Positions 23,512 through 34,771 of a stretch of DNA of 64,000 nucleotides are shown piece by piece. The notes beneath the pieces were generated by a model. It had not been told where the DNA came from. It searched no databases and saw only the letters and a list, made by a program, of their open reading frames with translations. The stretch spans positions 118,725,501 through 118,789,500 of the forward strand of contig CM065804.1 in NCBI GenBank assembly GCA_033398695.1. Reading direction: 5' to 3'. Each line of letters opens with the position of its first letter. Position 1 is the stretch's first letter. The position numbers and the translations under genes were made by a program. Source of the DNA: Orobanche coerulescens (lineage: Eukaryota > Streptophyta > Magnoliopsida > Lamiales > Orobanchaceae).

Positions 23512-24815
23512 TCATTTAAAATGGTGTAGGCGGGGATCGAGTCCTCCGGCTCTGCTGGGTAGTAGCGATCGAGTGGGAGGCGGAGGTCGTCGTACGGGCG
23601 CCGATCGCTCTACTCCTAGGCTGAGAAGAAGCCTTTGCCTGGACAGGAAATCTGCGGCTCTAACCCGGAAGGCTGCGTAGGTCGTCGGTAGGGTCTTCGT
23701 GAGATGCCTGAACATAGGCGAGAAGCCCTGAAAACCTCCTAGGACCGCGTAGAGGGCGGTCTCATCGCTTACGGGCTCGCCGCTGAGGATGATCATGTCA
23801 ACCCGGTCGATGTAGTCCGAGTCGGACTCCTCTTCCCCTTGCCTGATCCGCCACATGCGATGGGGACCTTCTGGCCGAGCGGCCCTGGTGGCGAAGTATT
23901 CTGTGAAGACGTGCGCCAGCTCGTTAAAGGAGCCAATGGACCGAGACAGCAATGAGGTGTACCACCGGTGGGCGAGGTCGTCCAGTGTGAGAGGGAACAT
24001 TCGGCACCTGGTCGCGTCAGATGCCCCACACCCGGTCATGTAGATGTTGAACTTGTGCAGGTGTGTTTGGGGGTCCGATCGCCCCTGGTACACGGGTGTC
24101 TGAGGAGGAGCGATCTTGTGCTGCACCGGGACGAGCTCGATGTCGATCGTGAGCGGCTCGCTCGGCTCGGCGATCGTCTTCATGGCGCCTGCCCCGGATT
24201 GCAGGAGCGCCTTCACGTCGTCGATCTGACGTTGCATTGCGGCAATCGCCGCGGCTCGGCTGCTTGCGGATCGGCTTTGGGAGCGGGGGCCGAGGCGATC
24301 GTGTACCGACCTCCGGACCCCGCTGCTGCCGACCTCGGGAATCGCGGCGGGAGCCAGGCGGGCTGGATCGCCTTGTGGGAGCCGGGTAGGCCGAGCTCCC
24401 GGTGACGGTTAATTCCGTAGTCTCGTAGCCGGATTTGGGTGCCCGGTCGCTGAGTCAGTCCGCCCGAGCGATCGAAAGACAGAGGTGCCCAGTGCGAGCG
24501 CCTATTCTTGCGGGCGAGAGCCTCCCGCGATCGCTCGGCCGGCAATGCCTTGAGCTTCCGCTGACTTCCGGCGGGAGACCGAGGCGGCGACGGGAGGCAC
24601 GCCGAGAGCACTCCGTCGTTCTGAAGGGCGGCTATGGCCTCTTCGATCATTCATTAGTCCGGCCGATCGAGCGAGAGGCTCGGGCCGCCGTCCGGGGCGG
24701 GATCGAGCGTCTCGACCGCGGCGGCGCCTTCCACCATCGGGCTGCGGCTCGGCCGGGCCAGGCAGGGTGCGGGCCTTTGGTCGGCGGCTTTCTTCGACGC
24801 GGAGGCGGAAGACAT
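23512..24815 (-). pseudogene. Gag-like gene of the gag-only element
   Basis: An ATG at 24815 opens MSSASASKKAADQ, and two adjacent stops follow about 52 codons later. A second frame runs 24650-24213, and a third (24237-23512) carries the recognisable Retrotrans_gag domain: PVYQGRSDPQTHLHKF, CRMFPLTLDDLAHRWY, SIGSFNELAHVF. The pieces line up in order, so this is probably one gag of about 430 codons broken by the double stop and a frameshift near 24230. No zinc knuckle follows. In a parasite of this kind gag would allow assembly of its own particles, with enzymes supplied by another element (family knowledge). Confidence 0.75.
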
Positions 24816-24921
24816 GATTTACGAAGGATTTCTTTGAAGTGCGGTAAGTGTCACTTCAAGTATACCCCAGGAAACAGTGAGTGTTCTTCGGGACGGTAGG
24901 TGTAAAAATCGAGGTTGGATT

Positions 24922-24939
24922 CCCCTTCCTCTAGCGCCA
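24922..24939 (-). promoter_or_regulatory. Primer-binding site of gag-only element
   Basis: On the minus strand this reads TGGCGCTAGAGGAAGGGG, next to the 5' LTR. It is not the iMet type used by the other gypsy elements here; TGGCGC starts are usual for the Tat/Athila branch. The exact tRNA is not assigned. Confidence 0.65.
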
Positions 24940-24941
24940 AT

Positions 24942-26136
24942 TGTTGTTGCCCAAAATATTTATCCGAAGATTAATACGGACAACAAACAACAATTGCGGG
25001 AGCACTTCCGAGAGAAGATAAATAATACAAGATTTGCCGGGTTTGTTAGGCCCGGGCTTGAATGCTTTCGCGAGATGTTATTAATACGAATATTCGTGGA
25101 TACAAGTATTAATGAGAGAAATCTAAATACAATGAGTGTATAAAGACTCTGTTAATCCGGATCTTGAGCGAAGCTTGGTGTTCTTCGTCCCCGATGTCTA
25201 ACTGGATGAGATAGGTAGAGAAGTAAGACTGAATGATAGCTGTTGCCAAGAGTTGGAGATTAGCCAAGTGCTTGATGTTTGCTTCTTTGTTGTATGCTCA
25301 AATCGTGAGGTTGCAGAAGAAGTGTCCAAGTGCAGGGTGCCTTGCTTATATAGGGGCAGCCGGGTCCTGTCCTTTAGTGGCCGATCGCCTGCCGGCCATT
25401 ATAATAATCTGCCGATCGCCTGCCGGCCAATATTATAATGGGGTGATCTCCTGGGCTGTTGGGCTAAAGTCCAAGAAAGATGCTGGTTGTCGGGCTAAAG
25501 TCCAAGGAAGAGGCTGGCACAGCTGGGCGGTCCAATAAGGAGCCAACACGCGTCCGGAATCAGTCAACATGCGGCCCTACTGACAAGCTTTCGGCGGCTT
25601 GTCGGCTGGTGGAGAGAATCTGTCAGACTGTGGTCAATGGCCCGTGATTCGCGGATCTTGTCCCGGATCTTGCACGTGGTGTCAGTCTTGAGGCTCGGTC
25701 TTCGCCGACTGGATGGCCATCGGTGGAGATCGACATGAGGCGGTCGTCTCTAGCTGATCATCAGAGGTCGCCATCGGCCAGTGGATGAAGGTCGGCAATG
25801 GTCGGTCTCCAAGGGTAGGTCGGCAAGATGCCGAGAGAGGATCGCCCGCTTGTCGGTCGCCAGGAGTCGGTCGCTGAGTACCGAGAGGGGATCGTCCATT
25901 AGTAGATCGCCAGGGGTCGGTCGCCGAGTATCGAGAGGCGATCGTATCTGAGGTTGATCGCTCGATACCGGGACTTGTCCTGGGGCCTTCGGTTGGCCAG
26001 TCTAGCATGTCCGTTGGGTCAAGGTTTGGTCGCCTGGTCGCTGATCGGCAGACCTGCCTTGGACGATCGGAAGTGACTCGGTCGCCCGACCTCCAAGGCG
26101 ATCGCCGGTCGGAAGGTGTTAATTCTTGACACAACA
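24942..26136 (-). repeat. 5' LTR of gag-only element
   Basis: The 1195-bp partner of 21486-22694 with few differences. TATA box TATATAAG at 25345-25352. GATCGCC/GGCGATC-rich U3 at about 25380-26110. It abuts the CACCA duplication inside the Tekay gag-protease gene. Confidence 0.9.
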
Positions 26137-27436
26137 CACCAGAATCAAAAAGCACACTGACGGGATGATAATGGATATGAACGGTACCTGTCGCCACAGT
26201 GGCCGCTGGATCATCGGCCCTCCTCATCTCATAGATACGTGGCTGGGCAGAGCCGACACTGGAAGCTCCTCCTCTAGCGGGCTGACCCCGGCCTCTACCT
26301 CGACCGGAACTCGGCGGAGGTTGCGGAGCAAACGAGCCCTGGTTCACACTCGGCTCTCTAAGTGCTGGGAAAGAATCACGGGACTCGCGAAGCTGTCTGA
26401 CCTGATCACAGAAGAGGGCCATGTGGCCCGACTGACCACAAGTATGACAAGTCAACTTCGGGCGAGAACACTGCCGGTTCTTATGGCCCTGTTGGCCACA
26501 GTTAAAGCATGTGGGTTCACGAACGGAGGTTCCGGCGGCACCTCGTAAACTCCCAGAGAAACGAGCTGAACCGCCCATAGAAACATTCGCAGCCTGAGAT
26601 TTCTGCTGGCCTCCACCCTTGGGACCAGAAAAATTTCCGACTGACTTCTGCTTCTTGCTCTCACGAGCCACATCACTAGCCATCACCGACATATTGTAAG
26701 CAAGAGCCCTACTCTGATAATCCTTCAATGTAGTGCAGACAAGCCCAGACATATAGTCCCGAATAGGCAGTTTCATCCTCCTGGAAAAAATGGAAAATTT
26801 TGTCGCTCTCCTCGACAACTTGGGCCTTCACATAGCCCAACTCCTTGTTAAAATCGGCAATGGCTTGAGATACGGGAATATCCCGTGGTTGAGCATCATA
26901 GAAAGCATGGACTCGAGCCTGTCTAACTGGCCACGGGTAATATCCAGTCTCCATCAATTCTTGAAATTTGGCCCACAAAGCAACATGATCTTTGGGCCCA
27001 ACGGCCTCCCACCAATCCGTAGCGTCCCGAGTGAGAAAGTACTCGGCAATAGGGACCTTACGGTCCTCGGGACAGTTGGTGGCGATGAAGACTTTAGATA
27101 TCTCCTTGATCCACCTCTCCCAGCCGATCGGGTCTGATGCTCCCGAAAACTGAGGAGGATGCATCTTGATAACATCTTGGAGCCAATGGTCTGCTCCACC
27201 CCGATTAGCATGGGCCTGATCCGGGTTCTGAACCACCCGAGCTATCGCCGCCATTTGGTTCACCATTTGCTGCATAACGGCTGCAATACCAAGGTCGGTG
27301 CGCTCCTGAGAAGAAGCATGACTATGACGGTCACCGGTACTGCTGGCTCACGAAGAATGTGACGTGGCCGCCCCACCGGCTGCCCCACGTCCTCGGTCGC
27401 GTCCACGACCACGACCACGGTTTCCTCCGGCATCCA
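26137..27436 (-). pseudogene. Tekay unit 1 gag and protease start
   Basis: Starts at the ATG at 27436 (MDAGG, followed by an RG-rich tail). It continues through the gag domain (GWERWIKEISKVF), two CCHC zinc knuckles (CFNCGQQGHKNRQC and CHTCGQSGHMALFC), an RG-rich linker and the protease DSG motif, where the gag-only element cuts it. Lesions: a TGA near 27350 from a single base change, and a one-base insertion in an A run near 26786 that shifts the frame. Gag forms the particle and binds RNA through the knuckles. The lineage matches unit 2. Confidence 0.9.
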
Positions 27437-27652
27437 TACTAGTGTTAAAAGATATCAGAAGTATATTGATGATGAGTAAGGGAGGAAAAAGCAACTACGA
27501 TTAAAGAAGCAGAAATACAATGCAAGGAAACAAAGGACCGAATAAGAAAACTTACGAGCACTGGAAGTACCGAGATGCTGGCAGTGGTGTGACAATATGC
27601 AAAATAAAACACAACTAGACCCAAATAACCGACAAGCCTAGGTATCCATAAA

Positions 27653-27670
27653 CCTAGGGCTCTGATACCA
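27653..27670 (-). promoter_or_regulatory. Primer-binding site of Tekay unit 1
   Basis: TGGTATCAGAGCCCTAGG on the minus strand, 5 bp from LTR 2. An exact plant tRNA-iMet-type primer site. The short leader between it and gag (27437-27652) has a GTAAGT splice-donor-like site in sense direction but no coding sequence. Confidence 0.9.
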
Positions 27671-29054
27671 TTTTCTGTAACACCCCGAGATATTCAGGGT
27701 ATATTACAGTGCCGTGGACCCCTACATCGGACCCACCAGGCTAGACACAATTTACCACAGTAAATATACACATTATCCAATTAAAAATCAAATCACACGC
27801 CCGGTACAACCGGCGGAATAATCCACAATGGCAACATAAATAACTTGACGAATATAAATCTTAATCCGAAGAGAAAAGCCTAAGTACTCGCGAGTACAAT
27901 CTATAAGTTTCAAAAGTGAACAATAACCATATCGAATGGGATAACGGAAATAAAAGGACTCAAACGCATATGTCAACGACCCTGGCCAACATCCTCGTAT
28001 TTTCCCAGCGCTTGCTCGTCCGGATGATTATAACCTGAAATCCATAACAAGAATTTCCTCACAACGGGTCCCTAGAGGGGTTAGCAATTACGCTAGTACA
28101 AGTAATCAAGGCAAACCAATCGCTTACACATTTCATAGTACATGCACCAATATCATTTCAAAAACAAAAACCAGACATGTCTTTTCCAGAAACAAACAGT
28201 CACAATCAAATTTGCCTAGCAACGGGACGAAGCCACAAATCCCACCCGAGGCCTCTAAGGACCCTCCCGGGCTGGCCATATCATAAAACAAATCACGCAC
28301 ATGCATCGCCTAGGATAGGGACGAAGCCACAAATCCCACCCGAGGCCTCTAAGGACCCTCCCGGGCTGGCTAGCTAAACAAACTCATGAATCCAGAGTGA
28401 AGTCATAGATTCCCCCGAGGCCCCGTCGGACCCTCTCGGGGTGAGCACAATCACACACAATATACATTACCATTTCCCGTTAAGCATAAAGGTTTCCAAA
28501 AAAATACTTGCCTTGAATAATTGACGATGCAACGAACGGAAAGGAAAATCACCGACGAACGCTATGAACCAACGGAACCGAACCTAACGATTCGAAGAAC
28601 ATAATCACAACCAACTCTAGACGAATACAGAATGGAATACACCCGAAAACCCGCCTACGATTCATGTATATTCGTATATAAGCAACAACGAGGGCGGACC
28701 ACAACCAAACCCTCTCGATTCCGTAAAAACTACAAAATATACCATGAATCCGTAGGAAAACTAATGATACTAACAAGATTAATCATGTTCATCATGAATT
28801 AATCAACAAAACGGAACGAATCGGACGAAAATCCAAAAAACCCCAAATCGCCCAAAAGTAGAGTTCTAAGAGATTTACCTTGGATTGAGGATGAAGAACA
28901 CAAGTAGGCGTTGTTAATCTACTTCAAAAACTCAAGGTAGGGGATGCCTGAAATAATCGGAGGAAAAGATCGCTAGAAAATCGCCTGGAGAAACCCTACG
29001 TTGCGGGGAGGAGAAGAAATGAAAATAATACGTTCATCTGGGTCAACTCCCTGG

Positions 29055-29062
29055 TTTATATA
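29055..29062 (-). promoter_or_regulatory. TATA box of Tekay LTR 2
   Basis: TATATAAA in minus sense, 11 bp from the first palindrome of the U3 cluster. LTR 3 has the same box at 36150-36157. In LTR 1 it is mutated. Confidence 0.65.
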
Positions 29063-29072
29063 GCCAGGGAGT

Positions 29073-29617
29073 GTTAGCACGCGCTAATCCTCAAAGTTAG
29101 TGTGCGCTAAGGGGACAAACTCCAGTCGAGTAGCCAGACTTCTAGCCGTTAGCATGCGCTACTCAAAATGTAGCGTGCGCTAATAACCTCTCGGTAGCGC
29201 GCGCTATCGGCCAATAGCTTGCGCTACCTGGACATCAGCCGAGTCCAGAAGCAACTGTCAGTACACACCTGATCCAGTTAGCCCGCGCTATCGACCAAAC
29301 GCAGCGTGCGCTAACAGTGTATCGGTAGCGCGCACTATCGGCCAATAGCGTGCGCTACCTGGGCACTCGATCGAGTCCAGTAGCAACTGTCCAGTACTGG
29401 ACAGTCACACTAGCGCACGCTACCGGGAATCTCAGCGTGCGCTAGCCCCCGACATTAGCGTGCGCTAGACTAGCGTACGCTAATCCGCTCGTCCAGAGGG
29501 CTCGAATCAGCACTGCCACTCCCAGGGCTGCTCTCTAGCGCGCGCTACGAAGCATCCGTAGCGTGCGCTACTATGGGACCCCTAGCGTGTGCTATGCAGA
29601 AAAGATAGCGTGTGCTA
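29073..29617. repeat. U3 palindrome cluster, Tekay LTR 2
   Basis: More than a dozen TAGCG-NN-CGCTA motifs in about 545 bp, for example TAGCGCGCGCTA near 29197 and 29535, with decayed forms such as TAGCGTGTGCTA. Confidence 0.8.
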
Positions 29618-29863
29618 GGTACAAAATATAAACGGTACAAAACACCAGAATATAAACGAAACATCAAATAGAACATCTCAAAACGCATCATAATGTAGAA
29701 TGGATCCACGACAACCACGAAACAGCGGCTCCACACAACAATTACGAGAATCAGATCAATAGATGACGGAAGAAATACACTGAAAGATACACGATGGTCG
29801 CTACAACTGAGGAATACACCGAAAAATGAAAATACAGGGAGAAGAAAAAATGCGGATATTACA

Positions 29864-29880
29864 TTCTACCCCTCTAAAAA
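29864..29880 (-). promoter_or_regulatory. Polypurine tract of Tekay unit 2
   Basis: TTTTTAGAGGGGTAGAA on the minus strand, ending at the LTR. It overlaps the last pol codons. Confidence 0.85.
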
Positions 29881-32800
29881 TAAGTTTCGTCCCGAAACAT
29901 ATAAAACAAACAACTCAGGGTACCTAGCACGCATGCTATCCTTGGTCTCCCAAGTTGCTTCCTCGACACCATGCCTCGACCACTGCACCTTAACCAAAGA
30001 GATGGTCTTATGCCTCAGTCGTTTCTCGCGATGCTCTAAAATCTTCAATGGATGTTCTTCAAAAGTAATAGCCTCGGCGACATCAATCTCCCCATAGTCG
30101 ATGACGTGACTAGGATCTGGGACATATTTCCTCAGCTGGGAAACATGAAAAACGCTATGAACATGACTCAGGGCCGGGGGTAACGCCAAACGGTATGCCA
30201 ACCCACCGACTCGCTCGAGAATCTCGAAGGGTCCAATAAATCTCGGACTCAACTTCCCCTTTTTCCCGAAACGGAAAACTCCTCTCGTCGGCGACACCTT
30301 TAGTAAAACATGGTCTCCCATCTCGAATTCCAAAGGTCGACGACGGACATCGGCATATGACTTCTGTCGACTCTGGGCAGTCAACATCTGTTCCCGAATT
30401 AATTCTATCTTCCGCCTCGTCTCTAAAACGACATCCGGCTTGGTCCCAACCAAATCGGACGCCTCATTCCAACAAGTCGGTGATCGACATCGCCGACCAT
30501 AAAGTGCCTCATACGGTTCCATCCGGATCGACGCGTGCCAGCTATTGTTGTGCGTGAATTCGATCAATGGTAAATGCTCCTCCCAGTCACTGCTCCAAAA
30601 AAGAGCACAAGCACGCAACATATCCTCGAACGTCTGGATAGTGCGTTCCGACTGTCCATCTGACTGGGGATGAAAAAAGGTACCCAAATGCAAACGAGTA
30701 CCCAACGCCTTATGCACCGCCTGCCAAAAGTGCGATACAAAACGGCCATCATGATCCGAAACAATAGACTTCGGAGTACCGTGAAGTCTCACAATCTGCG
30801 CGATAAACACACAAGCCAACTTCTCCGGGCCCCAAGTGTCCTTGATGCCCAGAAAATGTGCCGACTTGGTCAGACGATCAACAATCACCCAGACCATATT
30901 CATGCCCGACCTCGATCTCGGCAGACTCGTAATGAAATCCATCGATATATCTTCCCATTTCCATTCCGGAACGGGAAGTGACTGCAATAACCCGACCGGT
31001 CATTGATGCTCGATTTTGACCTACTGACAAGTCAAACACCTCGCTACAAACTGTGCGACCTCTTCCTTTATATCATTCCACCAGAAATTCCTTCTCATGT
31101 CCTTTTACATCTTACTCGAACTAGGATGAACGGAGTAAGGTGTAGCATGGGACTCACACAAAATACTCTGTCTCAACTCTGAGTCGTTCGGTACACAAAG
31201 CCGACTCTGGAATCTCAAAACACCATCCTCGTGAATCACAAACCCATGAGACATTCCTTTAAGAACGTTCTCTCGGATTTGAGTAATCATCGGATCCTCC
31301 AACTGCTTCAGCTTAATTTCGTCGATCAAAGACGACGAAATCTCTAAATCACAAAGTTGCCCGACAGCTCCAGGCAGCAAAACCTCGACATCTAACTCGA
31401 TCAAATCTCGTCGAAGCTCAGACTGAGACGTAAGGATCTCAAGCATTCACAACACAACTGGTTTCCGACTCAAGGCGTCGGCCACGACGTTCGCCTTGCC
31501 CGGATGATAAAGGATTTCGAGGTCATAATCCTTAGTCAACTCTAACCACCTCCTCTGCCTCATATTCAACTCCCACTGAGTAAATATATATTTCAGACTT
31601 TTATGATCGGTAAAAATCTGACATGCAGAGCCGAAAAGATAGTGATGCCAGATTTTGAGCGCAAAAACAACTGCCGCTAACTCCAAATCGTGAGTAGGGT
31701 AGTTAAGCTCATACGGCCTCAACTGTCTCGACGCATACGCAATGGTCTTGCCGTGCTGCATCAATACGCACCCAAGACCCTGACCCGAAGCATCACTATA
31801 AACAGCAAAACCCTCGTTGCCACACGGCAATGCTAAAACCGGGGCTGAAGTCAAACGCCTCTTCAGCTCCTCAAAACTCGACTGTCTCTCGTCATTTCAG
31901 ACGAACTTCTCGGACTTCTGGAGCAACTGTGTAAGTGGCCGAGCCAGTTTCGAGAAACCCTCGACGAACCTACGGTAGTAGCCGGCCAGACCCAAGAAAC
32001 TACGGATCTCCTTCACATTCTTAGGCGGTGCCCAATCCAACACTGCCTCGATCTTCTGCGGATCCACTCGAACTCCTTCGGCTGAAATCACGTGACCCAA
32101 AAACATCAATTCCTTCAGCCAGAACTCACATTTCGAGAACTTCTCATAGAGTTGCTCGATCCTCAAAATGTCTAACACTATCCGCAAATGATGGGCATGC
32201 TCTTCCTCATTCCTCGAATAAATAAGAATATCGTCAATGAAGACGAGGACACACTTATCCAAATACTCGATAAAGACTTTGTTCATCAATTGCATGAACA
32301 CCGCCGGCGCATTAGTTAACCCTAAAGGCATAACTACGAACTCATAATGTCCGTATCTCATCCGAAAAGCTTTTTTCGGCACATCAGGCTCTCTCACCCG
32401 GAGCTGATAGTACCCCGATCTCAAATCAATCTTCGAGAATACTGCAGCTCCCTGTAACTGATCGAACAAGTCATCAATCCTCGGCAAAGGATACTTGTTC
32501 TTGATGGTCACCTTGTTTAGTTCGCGATAGTCGATGCACAAACGCAGTGAACCATCCTTCTTCCGCACAAACAGGACCTGTGCGCCCCAAGGCGAGGCGC
32601 TCGATCGAACATACCCCGACTCAAGAAGCTCACTCAACTGCTTCTTCAGCTCTGACATCTCTGAAGGTGCCATGCGATATGGCGCTTTCGAAATCGGAGC
32701 CGCACCCGGCTCTAACTCTATAGCAAACTCGAGCTCGCGGTCCGATGGCAATCCCGGTAACTCATCAGGGAATACATCAGGAAATTCACTAACAACTGGA

Positions 32801-34533
32801 ATTGACGAAAGCTCGACTCCACCATCCTTCACCTTCAAGGCGTAGCACCAATAACCAGTACAACGCTTTCGCAGGAGTTTCATCGCCTTCAAGGCGTTAA
32901 TAACGAACTTCTGGTTTCCCCTCTTTCACCCCGCGAAAGAGTGCTCGGTGCCTTCCTCAGCTAACATAGTGATGATTCTCGTGCGGTAGTTCATGATTGC
33001 GCCATGACACTCGAGCCAATCATCCCCAAGAATCAAATCCTCACCCTCAATATCAACAACAATAAGATTAGAGAGCCAAGCTCTCTCACAAATAAACACG
33101 GAGCAGTCTCGGACCTCTCGATCGCCAACGATTCTATCACCGCTAGGAAGTTTAACGATGAAAGACTCATAGGACAACAAACAGTCGAGACTCAAACGGC
33201 ACACACACCCCAGCGATATGAACGAATGTGTAGCACCAGAATCAAAAAGCACACTGATGGGATGATAATGGATATGAACGGTACCTGTCGCCACAGTGGC
33301 CGCTGGATCATCGGCCCTCCTCATCTCATAGATACGTGGCTGGGCAGAGCCGACACTGGAAGCTCCTCCTCTAGCGGGCTGACCCCGGCCTCTACCTCGA
33401 CCGGAACTCGGCGGAGGTTGCGGAGCAAACGAGCCCTGGTTCACACTCGGCTCTCTAAGTGCTGGGAAAGAATCACGGGACTCGCGAAGCTATCTGACCT
33501 GATCACAGAAGAGGGCCATGTGGCCCGACTGACCACAAGTATGACAAGTCAACTTCGGGTGAGAACACTGCCGGTTCTTATGGCCCTGTTGGCCACAGTT
33601 AAAGCATATGGGTTCACGAACGGAGGTTCCGGCGGCACCTCGTAAACTCCCAGAGAAACGAGCTGAACCGCCTATAGAAACATTCGTAGCCTGAGATTTC
33701 TGCTGGCCTCCACCCTTAGGACCAGAAAAATTTCCGACTGACTTCTGCTTCTTGCTCTCACGAGCCACATCACTAGCCATCACTGAAATATCGTAAGCAA
33801 GAGCCCTACTCTGATAATCCTTCAATGTAGTGCAGACAAGCCCAGACATATAGTCCCGAATAGGCAGTTTCATCCTCCTGGAAAAATGGAAAATTTTGTC
33901 GCTCTCCTCGACAACTTGGGTCTTCACATAGCCCAAGTCCTTGTTAAAATCAGCAATGGCTTGAGATACGGGAATATCCCGTGGTTGAGCATCATAGAAA
34001 GCATGGACTCGAGCCTGTCTAACTGGCCACGGGCAATATTCAGTCTCCATCAATTCTTGAAATTCGGCCCACGAAGCAACATGATCTTTGGGCCCAACGG
34101 CCTCCTACCAATCCGTAGCGTCCCCAGTGAGAAAGTACTCGGCAATAGGGACCTTACGGTCCTCGGGACAGTTGGTGGCGATGAAGACTTTAGATATCTC
34201 CTTGATCCACCCCTCCCAGCCGATCGGGTCTGATGCTCCCGAAAACTGAGGAGGATGCATCTTGATAACATCTTGGAGCCAATGGTCTGCTCCACCCCGA
34301 TTAGCATGGGCCTGATCCGGGTTCTGAACCACCTGAGCTATCGCCGCCATTTGGTTCACCATTTGCTGCATAACGGCTGCAATACCAAGGTCGGCGCGCT
34401 CCTGAGAAGAAGCATGACTATGACGGTCACCGGTACTGCTGGCTCCCGAAGAATGTGACGTGGCCGCCCCACCGGCTGCCCCACGTCCTCGGCCGCGTCC
34501 ACGACCACGACCACGGTTTCCTCCGGCATCCAT
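29866..34533 (-). pseudogene. Tekay unit 2 gag-pol polyprotein
   Basis: Starts at the ATG at 34533 (MDAGGNRGRGR). Order: gag domain, two CCHC knuckles (about 33600-33490), protease (FDSGATHSF, about 33235), RT ([15 protein letters not shown]), RNase H (TDHKSLKY), zinc-binding region, integrase DDE core ([24 protein letters not shown]), GPFEIL domain and chromodomain (VKVQWSRHGVEEATWE), with the stop at 29866-29868. The integrase to chromodomain part is open for 373 codons. Lesions: TAG replacing Trp in ATDWWEAV (about 34103), a stop after the zinc knuckles (about 33490), a stop after the protease (about 32926), TGA replacing Trp before NDER (about 31895), and stops shared with unit 1. About 1555 codons overall, the normal size for the clade. 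Chromodomains direct integration to heterochromatin (family knowledge). Confidence 0.92.
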
Positions 34534-34748
34534 ACTGGTGTTAAAAGATATCAGAAGTATATTGATGATGAGTAAGGGAGGAAAAAGCAACTACGATTAA
34601 AGAAGCGGAAATACAATGCAAGGAAACAAAGGACCGAATAAGAAAACTTACGAGCACTGGAAGTACCGAGATGCTGGCAGCGGTGTGACAATATGCAAAA
34701 TAAAACACAACTAGACCCAAATAACCGACAAGCCTAGGTATCCATAAA

Positions 34749-34766
34749 CCTAGGGCTCTGATACCA
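34749..34766 (-). promoter_or_regulatory. Primer-binding site of Tekay unit 2
   Basis: TGGTATCAGAGCCCTAGG, identical to the unit 1 site, 5 bp from LTR 3. Confidence 0.9.
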
Positions 34767-34771
34767 TTTTC

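Larger units (their letters stand above)
21486..26136 (-). mobile_element. Gag-only LTR retrotransposon (TR-GAG type)
   Basis: A 4.65-kb element with LTRs of about 1.2 kb (21486-22694 and 24942-26136; TGTTGTTGCC...GACACAACA), a primer site at 24922-24939 and a polypurine tract at 22695-22707, all minus strand, flanked by CACCA. The 2.25-kb internal part encodes only a gag-like protein; no protease, RT, RNase H or integrase is present. Elements with gag but no pol have been described in plants as TR-GAG. The gag resembles that of Ogre/Tat-clade gypsy elements and the primer site begins TGGCGC, unlike the iMet site of its host, so it belongs to another lineage. Confidence 0.85.
27676..29863 (-). 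repeat. Tekay array LTR 2 (shared middle LTR, 2188 bp)
   Basis: Begins TGTAACACCCCGAG and ends GCGGATATTACA. It acts as 5' LTR of unit 1 and 3' LTR of unit 2. R-U5 contains the CCACCCGAGGCCTCTAAGGA block twice. TATA box TATATAAA (minus) at 29055-29062. U3 palindrome cluster at 29073-29617. No gene. Confidence 0.9.

Noticed and set aside
24435..24899. 154-codon plus-strand frame
   Set aside because: Antisense to the gag-like gene of the gag-only element; GC-rich antisense frames are expected there.
25682..26818. 378-codon minus-strand frame with two zinc knuckles
   Set aside because: The knuckles are real Tekay gag, but the frame then runs by chance into the LTR of the inserted gag-only element after the DSG motif. 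It is not a fusion gene in any functional sense.
30670..33645. Plus-strand frames of 65-213 codons
   Set aside because: All are antisense to the Tekay unit 2 pol and gag, and some recur in unit 1 for the same reason.
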